A stretch of DNA of 64,000 bases from Muricoccus nepalensis (lineage in GTDB: Bacteria > Pseudomonadota > Alphaproteobacteria > Acetobacterales > Acetobacteraceae): contig NZ_RCZP01000025.1 of assembly GCF_006438825.1 (NCBI RefSeq), positions 1-64,000 of the forward strand. Reading direction: 5' to 3'. The position numbers and the translations under genes are program-made. Under the pieces are notes generated by a model. It was not told the DNA's origin and did no database searches. It was given only the letters and a program-made list of their open reading frames with translations. This document shows, piece after piece, positions 46,053 to 53,963 of the stretch. Numbering within the stretch: position 1 is the stretch's first letter; every line of letters starts with the position of its first letter.

Positions 46053-47162
46053 TCAGCGCAGGACGATCTCCACGCGGCGGTTCTGCGGCTCGCGCACGCC
46101 GTCGGCGGTCGGGACCAGCGGGCGGCTCTCGCCGAAGGCCTGGATCGACATCTGGCTGCGGGCGATGCCACGGCGCGACAGCTCGGCCGCGACGGCCTCG
46201 GCGCGGCGCTGGGACAGGCGCTGGTTGTACTGCGGCGTGCCGGAGCGGTCGGCGTGGCCGGCCACCTCGATGCGGGTCGTGCCGGTCGTCGTGACCGCCT
46301 GGGCGGCCTCGGCGATGATCTGGCGGGCGCGGTCCGTCAGGTCGGCGCGATCGAAGTCGAAGAACACGAGGTAGGTGCGGGCCGGGGCCGGGGCCACGGC
46401 GGGCTGCTGCGGCACGGCGACGGGCACGACCGGGCGCGGCGCGTTGAAGGCGTAGCGCAGGCCGATCAGGGCGGAGTGGTTGAAGTTGTCCACCTCGACC
46501 CGGCCGCGGCCGAGCACGACGTTGCCGGGGGTGGCGCTGCCCGTCGAGTTGCGGACGGTCGCGTTCAGCTCCGGCGAGAGCGTGCCGAGGAAGCGGTACT
46601 CGGCGGTCAGGGCGAGGCCCGGGACGCCGAGGTTGAAGGCCACGCCGGCGATGCCCTGATAGGCGAAGTTGCCCTCACGGTCGTCGATCGTGATCTGCTG
46701 CCCGAGGGCGTTGCCGCGCACGCCGTCATACTCGTGCCAGACGTAGCCGGCGCCGGCGCCGAGGTACGGGGTCACGGGGATGCCGGGGATGTTGAAGTCG
46801 AACAGCACGTTGCCCATGCCGCCGTAGGAGCGCGCACGGCCGCCCTGGGACGTCAGGGCCGGGACGCCGCGGAGGCGGAAGTCACCGTGGTTGTTCTCGC
46901 GGTAGTTGCCCTCGGCCTCGAGGCGCAGGCCGTTGCCGAAGCCGAAGCCGACGCTGCCGACACCGGTCCAGCCCATGTCGAAGCTGAGGTTGCCGCCGCG
47001 GCCGAGATTCGTGCCGTTCGCACCGATAATGTCGATATCGGTCTTCTGCAGCCAGTTGAAGCCGGCGCCGCCGGCAATGTAGACGCCGGTGACAGGCTGG
47101 GCCTGCGCGGCAAGCGGCAGCGACAGGATCGTCGCGGCCAGAAGGGCCTTCTTCAGGCTCAT
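46053..47162 (-). CDS. OmpA-family outer-membrane protein (beta-barrel plus OmpA domain)
   Basis: 369 residues. Signal peptide about 1-21 (ends AAQAQ). An eight-stranded barrel (about 22-240) with alternating hydrophobic strands and loops (VYIAGGAGFNWLQ; GFGFGNGLRLEAEGNYR; YLGAGAGYVWHEYDG) is followed by a Pro/Val/Ala hinge (about 242-262). The OmpA peptidoglycan-binding domain follows (about 263-369, with FFDFDRADLTDRARQII, GHADRSGTPQYNQRLSQRRA and NRRVEIVLR). It differs from Pal in having a barrel and no lipobox. It is preceded by a 180-base region on the minus strand with no clear promoter. Confidence 0.93.
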   Translation of the reverse strand: MSLKKALLAATILSLPLAAQAQPVTGVYIAGGAGFNWLQKTDIDIIGANGTNLGRGGNLSFDMGWTGVGSVGFGFGNGLRLEAEGNYRENNHGDFRLRGVPALTSQGGRARSYGGMGNVLFDFNIPGIPVTPYLGAGAGYVWHEYDGVRGNALGQQITIDDREGNFAYQGIAGVAFNLGVPGLALTAEYRFLGTLSPELNATVRNSTGSATPGNVVLGRGRVEVDNFNHSALIGLRYAFNAPRPVVPVAVPQQPAVAPAPARTYLVFFDFDRADLTDRARQIIAEAAQAVTTTGTTRIEVAGHADRSGTPQYNQRLSQRRAEAVAAELSRRGIARSQMSIQAFGESRPLVPTADGVREPQNRRVEIVLR

Positions 47163-47342
47163 GAGATGTGAACTCCCGATCCACCAGGGCGGCGCTGCGC
47201 GGGGGTCAGGTGGGTCCCGATTCCGGCGCGGCGTCCAGGCTATGTATCACCGGGGGTTGCTTCGTGCAGTCCGGCGGGGGGCGTGGCAGAAGGGTTTCAG
47301 GTCACTGTGGCGCCTTGGCCACAGGGCACTCTGGCTTTTCGG

Positions 47343-48488
47343 TCACAGATGGGAGAGCAGGGTCGATTCGGGGGTGGACAGGAGGCTTCCGCGCGGCAGG
47401 AGCCGCGTCGCGTGGCCCATCTTGCGGCCGTTTCGCGCCTCCGCCTTGCCGTAGAGGTGCAGGGCGACGCCGGGCTCCCCCGCCAGGGCGGGCCAGCGGG
47501 CCATGCCCTCGGGGCCGACCAGGTTGCGCATGACAGCGTCCGCGTGGCGCTCGGTGGGGGCGAGGGGCAGGCCCGCGACGGCGCGGGCGTGCTGGTCGAA
47601 CTGGCTCGCCTGGCAGGCGTCGATCGTCCAGTGGCCGGAGTTGTGGGGGCGGGGCGCGATCTCGTTCCCGAGCAGCCCGCCGTCCGGCAGGAGGAAGAAC
47701 TCCACCGCCAGCACGCCGACGAGGTCGAGCGCGGTGGCGACCGCCGCGGCGTGGCGGCGGGCGGCCTCGGCGGCCGCGGGCGGCAGGCGGGCGGGGGCGA
47801 AGGAGAGGTCGAGGATGTGGTGGGCGTGGCGGTTCTCGACGGCGTCGTAGGTGGCCGTCGCGCCGTCCGCGCCGCGCGCCGCGATGGCGGAGATCTCGGC
47901 CGCGAAGGGCACGAAGGCCTCGGCGATGAGGGGGTGCGGGGAGAGGCGCGCGAGGGCGGCCTCGGCCTCCTCCGCGGTGCGGACGATGGCCTGGCCGCGG
48001 CCGTCGTAGCCGAGGCGGGTGGTCTTGAGGACGGCGGGCAGGCCGACCTTGGCGAGGGCGGCCGGCAGGTCGGCGCTCGCGTGGATGGCGGCCCAGGGGG
48101 CGACGGGGACGCCGGCCCGCTCGAGGAAGGCCTTCTCGACGAGGCGGTCCTGGCAGGTGGAGAGGGCGCGGATTCCGGGGCGGCAGGGGCGGCGGGCCGC
48201 GAGGTGGTCGAGGGTCGCGGCGGGGACGTTCTCGAACTCGAAGGTGACGACGTCGACGGCCTCGGCGAAGCGGTCTAGGGCGGCCCGGTCCTCGTAGGGG
48301 GCGATGGTGCTGGCGGCGGCGACGAGGGTGCCGGGCTCCCCGGAAGTGGGGGAGAAGACGTGGGCGCGGTAGCCGAGGCGCGCGGCCGCGAGGGCCGTCA
48401 TGCGGCCGAGCTGGCCGCCGCCGAGGATGCCGATGGTGGCGCCGGGGGGGAGGGGCCCAGGAAGTGGTTCGGTGGGATGGCCCGTCAC
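47343..48488 (-). CDS. purK: 5-(carboxyamino)imidazole ribonucleotide synthase PurK
   Basis: ATP-grasp enzyme of purine synthesis, 381 residues from GTG 48488. Motifs: [66 protein letters not shown], and [17 protein letters not shown]. Its GTG start overlaps the purE stop (GTGA), so they are translationally coupled. The N-terminus has a 14-residue Pro-rich lead. Confidence 0.95.
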   Translation of the reverse strand: MTGHPTEPLPGPLPPGATIGILGGGQLGRMTALAAARLGYRAHVFSPTSGEPGTLVAAASTIAPYEDRAALDRFAEAVDVVTFEFENVPAATLDHLAARRPCRPGIRALSTCQDRLVEKAFLERAGVPVAPWAAIHASADLPAALAKVGLPAVLKTTRLGYDGRGQAIVRTAEEAEAALARLSPHPLIAEAFVPFAAEISAIAARGADGATATYDAVENRHAHHILDLSFAPARLPPAAAEAARRHAAAVATALDLVGVLAVEFFLLPDGGLLGNEIAPRPHNSGHWTIDACQASQFDQHARAVAGLPLAPTERHADAVMRNLVGPEGMARWPALAGEPGVALHLYGKAEARNGRKMGHATRLLPRGSLLSTPESTLLSHL

Positions 48489-48979
48489 GCCGGGAGGTCC
48501 GGGACCGATTCGGTCTGCGCGGCCCGGTGCGCCTCGAGCCGGGCGGCGAGAGCGGGGTCGGCGAGGGCGAGGATGCTGGCCGCGAGGAGGGCGGCGTTGA
48601 CCGCGCCCGCGCGCCCGATGGCGAGGGTGCCGACGGGGATGCCCGCGGGCATCTGGACGATGGAGAGAAGGGAGTCCTGGCCGCGCAGCGCGTGGCTCTC
48701 GACGGGGACGCCCAGCACCGGCAGGCGGGTGAGGCTGGCCGTCATGCCCGGCAGGTGGGCTGCGCCGCCGGCGCCGGCGACGATGACCTTCAGCCCGCGC
48801 CCGGCGGCCGCCTTCGCGTAGTCCACCATGCGGTCCGGGGTGCGGTGGGCGGAGACGACCCGGCACTCGTGGGGGATGGCCAGGGCCGCGAGGGTCTCGG
48901 CCGCGTGGCGCATCGTCTCCCAGTCGGAGCGCGAGCCCATGATGACGCCCACCAGCGGGGCGGCCGCGGCCTCGCTCAA
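48485..48979 (-). CDS. purE: N5-carboxyaminoimidazole ribonucleotide mutase PurE
   Basis: 164 residues from TTG 48979. Motifs: [52 protein letters not shown] and [17 protein letters not shown]. It acts right after PurK in the purine route. The TTG start sits in a TTGA overlap with the stop of the upstream DUF465 gene, so start choice is decided by this overlap. Confidence 0.95.
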   Translation of the reverse strand: MSEAAAAPLVGVIMGSRSDWETMRHAAETLAALAIPHECRVVSAHRTPDRMVDYAKAAAGRGLKVIVAGAGGAAHLPGMTASLTRLPVLGVPVESHALRGQDSLLSIVQMPAGIPVGTLAIGRAGAVNAALLAASILALADPALAARLEAHRAAQTESVPDLPA

Positions 48980-49176
48980 GCGATGATGTCCGGCACCAGG
49001 CGGCTCTCCAGCCAGGAGATCTCGTCCTTCAGCTTCAGCTTGCGCTTCTTCAGGCGCTGGAGCTGGAGCTGGTCGTGGCGGCTGTCCTCGAGGCGGGCGA
49101 TCACCGTGTCGAGGTCGCGGTGCTCGCTCCGCAGCTCGGTCAGGCGGCGGAAAAGGCTGTCGCGTTCGGCCAGCAT
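48976..49176 (-). CDS. DUF465 (YdcH-like) protein A
   Basis: 66 residues from ATG 49176: [20 protein letters not shown], then a continuous helical, heptad-like region ([21 protein letters not shown]). DUF465 proteins are short coiled coils without a settled function. This one is the first gene of a unit with purE and purK, overlapping purE by 4 bases. Confidence 0.88.
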   Translation of the reverse strand: MLAERDSLFRRLTELRSEHRDLDTVIARLEDSRHDQLQLQRLKKRKLKLKDEISWLESRLVPDIIA

Positions 49177-49343
49177 GGTCCCCCGGATCGGTCGGGCGGC
49201 CCGTTCCCGAGGGTGGGACGGGCGGGTTGATAAGGGCGTGAGAATTCTCGTGCCCCCTTGGCGGATTGCCATATCATCTAGCGCGCGGCGGTGACAGACG
49301 CCGCGCAAAAACGACCGAATCAGGCAGGAATAGGATCAAGCGT

Positions 49344-49526
49344 ATGCTGAACCCGCCCCGGCTGCAGTCGCTCAAGGACCGTCACAACGCGCTCGACGCG
49401 CGCATCTCGGCGGAGGACGCGAGGCCGATGCCGAACAGCCTCGAGCTTGCCCGCCTGAAGCGCGAGAAGCTTCGCCTCAAGGAGGAGATGGAGCGCTTCG
49501 AGGCCCAGCGGTCGCGGCCGCAGTAG
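49344..49526 (+). CDS. DUF465 (YdcH-like) protein B
   Basis: 60 residues from ATG 49344: RLQSLKDRHNALDARISAED, then LELARLKREKLRLKEEMERFE. It has the same family core as protein A, divergently transcribed from it with 167 bases between. The pair looks like an old duplication that has kept both members. A terminator follows at 49564-49592. Confidence 0.88.
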   Translation: MLNPPRLQSLKDRHNALDARISAEDARPMPNSLELARLKREKLRLKEEMERFEAQRSRPQ

Positions 49527-49563
49527 CGGCGGGCGTCCCGCCCCGCGGCGGGACGATGAGGAA

Positions 49564-49592
49564 GGGCGGGTCCCGAGGGGCCCGCCTTTTTT
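49564..49592 (+). terminator. Terminator after DUF465 protein B
   Basis: GGGCGGG (49564-49570) pairs with CCCGCC (49581-49586), directly followed by six T (49587-49592). A further perfect 8-bp stem (GTCCCGCC/GGCGGGAC) lies just before at about 49534-49553. Confidence 0.85.
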
Positions 49593-49610
49593 GTGCCCGC
49601 CGCGCCGGCC

Positions 49611-50165
49611 TCAGGCCGCGTCGTCCTCCACGGCCGTCGGCACGGGCTGGGCGCCGATGGAGATGACGAGGGCGTTGAGGTCGCCCTGGGTGCAGAGGCC
49701 GAGGATGACGGGGTCGCGCGGCTTGATGTTGGCCGAGTTCCAGTGGCTGCGGTCGCGCACCTTGGCGATCGTTTCCTTCGTGGTGCCGAGGAGCTTGCCC
49801 ACCTGGGCATCGGTGAGCTGCGGGTAGTTGCGGAGCAGCCAGGCGATGCCGTCCGGCCGGTCGTTGCGCTTGGCCACCGGCGTGTACTTCGCGCCCTTGC
49901 CGCGCATCTTCGGCTGCGGAAGGCTGCTCTGCATCATCACGAGGCGGGCGTTGGGGTCGGCCTCGCAGCGGGCGATCTCCTCCCGCGTGAGCTGGGCGTT
50001 AGCGACGGGGTCGTAGCCGACGATGCCCTGCGCGACCTCGCCGTCGGCGATGGCCTGGACCTCGAGCGGGTGCATGCCCACGAAATCGGCCACCTGGTCG
50101 AAGGTGAGGGAGGTCTTGTCGATCAGCCACACGGCGGTGGCCTTGGGCATCAGGGGCGTGGACAT
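49611..50165 (-). CDS. trcR: Cell-cycle transcriptional regulator TrcR (DUF1013)
   Basis: 184 residues from ATG 50165; the core PLMPKATAVWLIDKTSLTF is the family signature. HTH-like segments follow: AQVGKLLGTTKETIAKVRDRSHWNS. The family is named for a role in alphaproteobacterial cell-cycle transcription; functional evidence is limited. It is divergent from a DUF1192 gene. ATG at residue 6 (MPKATAV) is an alternative start. Confidence 0.9.
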   Translation of the reverse strand: MSTPLMPKATAVWLIDKTSLTFDQVADFVGMHPLEVQAIADGEVAQGIVGYDPVANAQLTREEIARCEADPNARLVMMQSSLPQPKMRGKGAKYTPVAKRNDRPDGIAWLLRNYPQLTDAQVGKLLGTTKETIAKVRDRSHWNSANIKPRDPVILGLCTQGDLNALVISIGAQPVPTAVEDDAA

Positions 50166-50296
50166 GTCGGGGGCCTCGTCGCGCCCCGGGCGGGGGCGGT
50201 CGTCGCGGAGGGGGCGCCAGGGGGCTTGGGGTCCCCCGGCGTGTCGGGCGGGATATAGAGACGGGGATGGGGTCGGTCAAAGCCGGAGAGAAGAAG

Positions 50297-50491
50297 ATGA
50301 TCGAGGAGGAGCCGCTTCGCCGGCCCGCGCCCGGGGGCTTCGCCCCGGCGGCGCTGGCGGATTGGTCGGAGGAGACGCTCAGGGCCTATGTCGAGGCGCT
50401 GCGGGCGGAGATCGGCCGGGCCGAGGCGGCCATCGCCGCGCGTGCGGCGCAGCGGGCGGCGGCGGACGCCTTCTTCCGCAAGCCGGGCTAG
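50297..50491 (+). CDS. DUF1192 family small protein
   Basis: 64 residues from ATG 50297 with a GGAGAGAAG ribosome site; ATG 50267 would add 10 residues. The family core is ADWSEETLRAYVEALRAEIG followed by an Ala-rich helix and the C-terminal ADAFFRKPG. Function is unknown; it is a common alphaproteobacterial small coiled-coil protein. Divergent from trcR and convergent with hsp20. Confidence 0.82.
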   Translation: MIEEEPLRRPAPGGFAPAALADWSEETLRAYVEALRAEIGRAEAAIAARAAQRAAADAFFRKPG

Positions 50492-50524
50492 GGCGGCGGC
50501 CCGCCACGGGGCGGGCACGAGAAA

Positions 50525-50553
50525 GGGCCGGCGGATCGCTCCGCCGGCCCCCT
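50525..50553. terminator. Bidirectional terminator between DUF1192 and hsp20
   Basis: GGGCCGGCGG (50525-50534), 6-base loop, CCGCCGGCCC (50541-50550). AAA flanks the left side and CCTTT the right, so it can end both convergent messages. Confidence 0.8.
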
Positions 50554-50605
50554 TTCCTCGCGCGCCCGAGTCCGGGCGGCGCGGCCGTTGGGTCAGGCTA
50601 ACGGA

Positions 50606-51100
50606 TCAGGCCGCCTGGGCCTGGCCGTCCTGGCTGTTCGCGGCCTCGGCGCGGCCCTCGAGCGCGGGCTGCTGCGGCCGGCCGCCCGCGATCGCGATGC
50701 GGCGGGGCTTCAGGGCCTCGGGCACCTCGCGGCGGAGGGCGACGTGGAGAAGGCCGTTCTCGAGGTTCGCGCCCTCGACGCGGATGTGGTCCGCGAGGAC
50801 GAAGCGGCGCTCGAAGGCGCGGCCGGCGATGCCGCGGTGCAGGAAACGGCCCTCCTCCTGCGGCTGCGGGGCGCGGCCGGCGATGAGGAGCACGTTGTCC
50901 TGGGCCGTGATCTCGATGTCGTCCTGGCCGAAGCCGGCCACCGCCATCGTCAGCGTATAGGCGTCATCGGCCGTGCGCTCGATGTTGTAGGGCGGGTAGG
51001 ACGGAGCATCGGCCGCCGCGCGGGCCGTGTCGGCCAGGCGGGCGAGGCGATCGAAGCCGATGGCGGTGCGGAAGAGGGGGGAGAAGTCGAGCGTGTTCAC
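50606..51100 (-). CDS. Hsp20/IbpA-type small heat shock protein
   Basis: 164 residues from ATG 51100, preceded by AGCAGGAGG. Alpha-crystallin domain about 37-135 with PPYNIERTADDAYTLTMAVAGF, LLIAGRAPQPQEEGRFLHRGIAGRAFERRF and NGLLHVALRREVPEALKPRRI, which is the IbpA class. The chaperone holds unfolding proteins for refolding by DnaK/ClpB. The Ala/Gln-rich tail (about 145-164) is unremarkable. Its leader contains a ROSE-like RNA thermometer candidate. Confidence 0.95.
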   Translation of the reverse strand: MNTLDFSPLFRTAIGFDRLARLADTARAAADAPSYPPYNIERTADDAYTLTMAVAGFGQDDIEITAQDNVLLIAGRAPQPQEEGRFLHRGIAGRAFERRFVLADHIRVEGANLENGLLHVALRREVPEALKPRRIAIAGGRPQQPALEGRAEAANSQDGQAQAA

Positions 51101-51103
51101 GAG

Positions 51104-51179
51104 AAACCTCCTGCTGGAGCAAGGTCATCGATGGACAATGCGCGGCGTCCGGGCCGTGGCACCCCCGTTCGGGCCGTGC
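51104..51179 (-). promoter_or_regulatory. ROSE-like RNA thermometer candidate in the hsp20 leader
   Basis: The leader just before hsp20 reads CCTTGCTCCAGCAGGAGG (51123-51106 minus). The TTGCT block can pair with AGCAGGAGG, burying the ribosome site with a bulge, which is the hallmark of the last hairpin in alphaproteobacterial ROSE elements. A further hairpin is possible at 51179-51159. Pairing is by eye; the upstream hairpins that ROSE elements usually have are only partly visible. Confidence 0.5.
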
Positions 51180-51240
51180 GTGCCGTTCCGCCTCGCGCCG
51201 GCGACCCCGATTGGGCATCGCCGACAGGCCCGAAATGGGA

Positions 51241-51275
51241 AAAGGGCCCCGGCGCTTCAAGCGCCGAGGCCCCTC
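51241..51275 (-). terminator. rpmE terminator
   Basis: A strong GC stem centred near 51259 (CGGCGC at 51251-51256 with GCGCCG at 51262-51267, extended by flanking G/C blocks) is followed on the minus strand by TTTT at 51244-51241. It separates rpmE from hsp20. Confidence 0.75.
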
Positions 51276-51318
51276 CCGGTATGCAATCTGCTCAATCCAG
51301 CCTTGCGGCCGGAGAGGG

Positions 51319-51546
51319 TCAGCCCTTGCGGGCGCCGATGCCCGCGAACTTCTTGTTGAACTTGGCGATCTGGCCGCCCGTGTCCATCACGCGCTGCACG
51401 CCCGTCCAGGCCGGGTGGGACTTGGGGTCGATGTCCAGGCGCAGCGTGTCGCCCGGCTTGCCCATGCAGGAACGGGTCTTGTAGGTCGTGCCATCGGTCA
51501 TGATGACGTTGATCTCGTGGTAGTCGGGATGGATGTCGGACTTCAT
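51319..51546 (-). CDS. rpmE: 50S ribosomal protein L31
   Basis: 75 residues: [21 protein letters not shown], then [20 protein letters not shown] and a basic tail. It is the form without the zinc CxxC pairs (only Cys27 is present), which makes it zinc-independent. Read from ATG 51546. Confidence 0.96.
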   Translation of the reverse strand: MKSDIHPDYHEINVIMTDGTTYKTRSCMGKPGDTLRLDIDPKSHPAWTGVQRVMDTGGQIAKFNKKFAGIGARKG

Positions 51547-51694
51547 CGGGCTGGTTCCATGCGCTGTGGCGCCGCCGATGCCGACCGGAAGCGCGAAGGG
51601 CGGCGTTTAGCGGGCGCGCGGGCGCGGCGCAACCGTCCTCGTGCGCGCGTCCCCGCGCGAGGAGCGGCGGGGCGGGCGCTAAATCCGGCGCGGG

Positions 51695-51721
51695 GGAAGC
51701 GATCGCGCGGCGGCGGGCGTT
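51695..51721 (+). promoter_or_regulatory. EcfG-like promoter match
   Basis: GGAAG at 51695-51699 and CGTT at 51718-51721 with an 18-base spacer resemble the general-stress EcfG promoter (GGAAC-N16-18-CGTT) with one mismatch. It lies 32 bases before the 51753 gene. In GC-rich DNA this match can arise by chance. Confidence 0.25.
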
Positions 51722-51752
51722 GAGGGGTTTCTATAACATAGGAGACGCTGTC

Positions 51753-52100
51753 GTGACGCTCCGCCCGAAGCCTCCCCGCTCCGGCCCGGCCCGGCCGGGG
51801 GGCGAGCCGGCCGATCCCTTCGACCTCTGGCTCCGGCGCAGCGTCCACAAGGCCTACGACGCGGTGCTGGACGAGCAGGTGCCGGAGGACCTGCTGCGGC
51901 TGTGCAGCGACAACCGGACGGAGTGGGTGGCCATGAAGGACCGCTGGCTCGGGCTGGGCGCGGAGGAGCGGGGGCCGCTCGGCGGGCCGGGCGCCGGGGG
52001 CGGGGACCCCCCGGGCGACGGACCCAAGGGCGACGGCTTCGGGGGCGATGGTTCCACGGGCGAGGGCGGGGAGGACGGCGGGGGCGCGGGGCGGCGTTGA
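51753..52100 (+). CDS. Small protein with NepR-like segment and Gly-rich tail
   Basis: 115 residues from GTG 51753, chosen because AGGAG lies 8 bases upstream. Residues about 28-62 (LRRSVHKAYDAVLDEQVPED, then LLRLC) resemble the helix pair of NepR, the anti-sigma factor that holds EcfG. The last 45 residues are almost only Gly, Asp, Pro and Glu. No phyR or ecfG gene is adjacent, so the NepR reading is tentative; a conserved hypothetical of other function is equally possible. Confidence 0.5.
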   Translation: MTLRPKPPRSGPARPGGEPADPFDLWLRRSVHKAYDAVLDEQVPEDLLRLCSDNRTEWVAMKDRWLGLGAEERGPLGGPGAGGGDPPGDGPKGDGFGGDGSTGEGGEDGGGAGRR

Positions 52101-52171
52101 CCGGCCCGCGCGCGGTTTCCAGACTGGCCGGGGACGGCCGGGTGGCCGCGACGCGGGGGGAAACCAAGGGC

Positions 52172-52915
52172 ATGCGGCTTCAGGGCAAGGTGGCGCTCGT
52201 CACGGGCGCGGCGTCGGGATTCGGCGAGGGGATCGCGCGGGAATACGCGGCGCAGGGGGCGAAGGTCGCGGTGGCGGACCTCAACCTGGAGGGCGCGCGG
52301 CGGGTGGCCGCCGAGATCGGCGGGCAGGCCTTCGGGGGCGACGTCGCGCGCGCGGCCGACATCGAGGCGATGGTGCAGGGGGCGGCGGAGGCCTTCGGCG
52401 GGATCGACGTCGTCGTGAACAACGCGGGCTGGACCTACCGGAACGGGACCTCGATCGAGGTCTCGGAGGAGGAGTTCGACCGGGTCTTCGCGATCAACGT
52501 GAAGTCCGTCTTCCTGATGGCGCGCGCGGCGCACCCGGTGCTGGCGGCGCGGGGCGGCGGGTCCTTCATCACCATCTCCTCCACCGCCGGGTTGCGGCCG
52601 CGGCCGGGGCTGACCTGGTACAACGGCACGAAGGGGGCGGTGAACGTCTTCACCCAGTCGCTCGCGCAGGAATGGGCGGGGCAGAACATCCGGGTGAACG
52701 CGGTCTGCCCGGTGCTCGGCGCGACGGGGCTGACCTCAGCCTTCATGGGGGTGGAGGACACGCCGGAGAACCGGAAGCGGTTCCTCGCGACCATCCCGAT
52801 CGGGCGGCTGTCCACCCCCGCCGACATCGCCAACGCCTGCGTCTGGCTGGCCGAGGACGCCTCCTCCTTCATCACGGGGGTGCTACTGCCGGTGGACGGC
52901 GGGCGCTGCGCCTGA
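52172..52915 (+). CDS. Short-chain dehydrogenase/reductase (3-oxoacyl reductase-like)
   Basis: 247-residue classical SDR from ATG 52172. Cofactor loop VTGAASGFGEGIAREY, NNAG motif (VVVNNAGWTY), catalytic Ser in ITISSTAG, Tyr-Lys in WYNGTKGAV, and PVDGG at the C-terminus. The D following strand 2 (VADLNLEGAR) favours NAD(H). The substrate is not readable. In-frame starts further upstream lie inside the preceding gene in another frame and are rejected. Confidence 0.93.
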   Translation: MRLQGKVALVTGAASGFGEGIAREYAAQGAKVAVADLNLEGARRVAAEIGGQAFGGDVARAADIEAMVQGAAEAFGGIDVVVNNAGWTYRNGTSIEVSEEEFDRVFAINVKSVFLMARAAHPVLAARGGGSFITISSTAGLRPRPGLTWYNGTKGAVNVFTQSLAQEWAGQNIRVNAVCPVLGATGLTSAFMGVEDTPENRKRFLATIPIGRLSTPADIANACVWLAEDASSFITGVLLPVDGGRCA

Positions 52916-53034
52916 GGCCGGCGGGACGCCGCCCCGCCCCGGCCTTGGCGCCGGGGCGGGGGCGGGTCTAGGGAGGGCGCGCCGTCCCGCCGCCCGCGCG
53001 GGCGGCGGGCGAGGCGCGCGGGCGGGGCGACGCG

Positions 53035-53883
53035 ATGAACATCCTCTCGATCCAGTCCTGGGTCTCCTACGGCCATGTCGGCAACGCGAGCGCGGTCTTC
53101 CCGCTCCAGCGGCTCGGCGCCGAGGTCTGGGCGCTGAACACGGTGCAGTTCTCCAACCACACGGGCTACGGCGCCTGGCGCGGGCAGGTCTTCGGGGCCG
53201 ACCTCATCGGGGACCTCGTGCAGGGGATCGAGGAGCGGGGCGTGCTCGCGCGCTGCGACGCCGTGCTGTCCGGCTACATGGGGGACGCCTCGATCGGGGA
53301 GGCGATCCTCGATGCCTTCGCGCGGGTGCGGGCGGCCAACCCGGCGGCGGTCTGGTGCTGCGACCCCGTGATCGGCGATGTCGGGCGGGGCGTCTTCGTC
53401 CGGCCGGGAATCCCCGAGTTCATGCGGGACCGCGCGGTGCCGGCGGCCGGGATCGTGACGCCGAACCAGTTCGAGCTGGAATGGATGACCGGGCGGAAGG
53501 TCGTCTCCCTCGACGACGCGAAGGCGGCCGTCGGCGAGCTGCAGGGGCGCGGGCCGCGGACGGTGCTGGTGACGAGCCTGCAGGTGGAGGACACGCCGGA
53601 GGATTCGGTGGACCTGCTGGCGGGGGAGGAGGGGCGCTTCTGGCGGGTGCGGACGCCGAAGCTGCCGATCTCCGTCAACGGGGCGGGGGACGCGATGGCG
53701 GCGCTGTTCCTCTTCCACCGGCTGCGCTGGGATGATTCGCGCCTCGCCCTCTCGGCCGCGACCTCCTCGGTCTTCGGGCTGCTGCGGCGGACGGCGGAGG
53801 AGCGGTCGCGGGAGATCCTGACGGTCGCGGCCCAGGAGGAGTTCGTGACGCCGTCGCGGGTCTTCGTCGCGCAGCCCTGCTGA
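53035..53883 (+). CDS. pdxY: Pyridoxal kinase PdxY
   Basis: Ribokinase-fold vitamin B6 kinase of the PdxK/PdxY salvage pathway. 282 residues with NILSIQSWVSYGHVGNASAVFPLQRLG, NTVQFSNHTGYGAW, VLSGYMGDASIG, CDPVIGDVGRGVFV, TPNQFELEWMTG and NGAGDAMAALFLFHRL. GAGDA carries the catalytic Asp. It ends 80 bases before the TAXI receptor gene and is not otherwise grouped with vitamin genes. Confidence 0.94.
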   Translation: MNILSIQSWVSYGHVGNASAVFPLQRLGAEVWALNTVQFSNHTGYGAWRGQVFGADLIGDLVQGIEERGVLARCDAVLSGYMGDASIGEAILDAFARVRAANPAAVWCCDPVIGDVGRGVFVRPGIPEFMRDRAVPAAGIVTPNQFELEWMTGRKVVSLDDAKAAVGELQGRGPRTVLVTSLQVEDTPEDSVDLLAGEEGRFWRVRTPKLPISVNGAGDAMAALFLFHRLRWDDSRLALSAATSSVFGLLRRTAEERSREILTVAAQEEFVTPSRVFVAQPC

Positions 53884-53963
53884 GGGGGGCACGGGCATTG
53901 CAGGGATCGCGGGGACGCGCCCATCATCGCGCCCCCGCAGAACCGCCCGCCCCGGAGGCCTCC

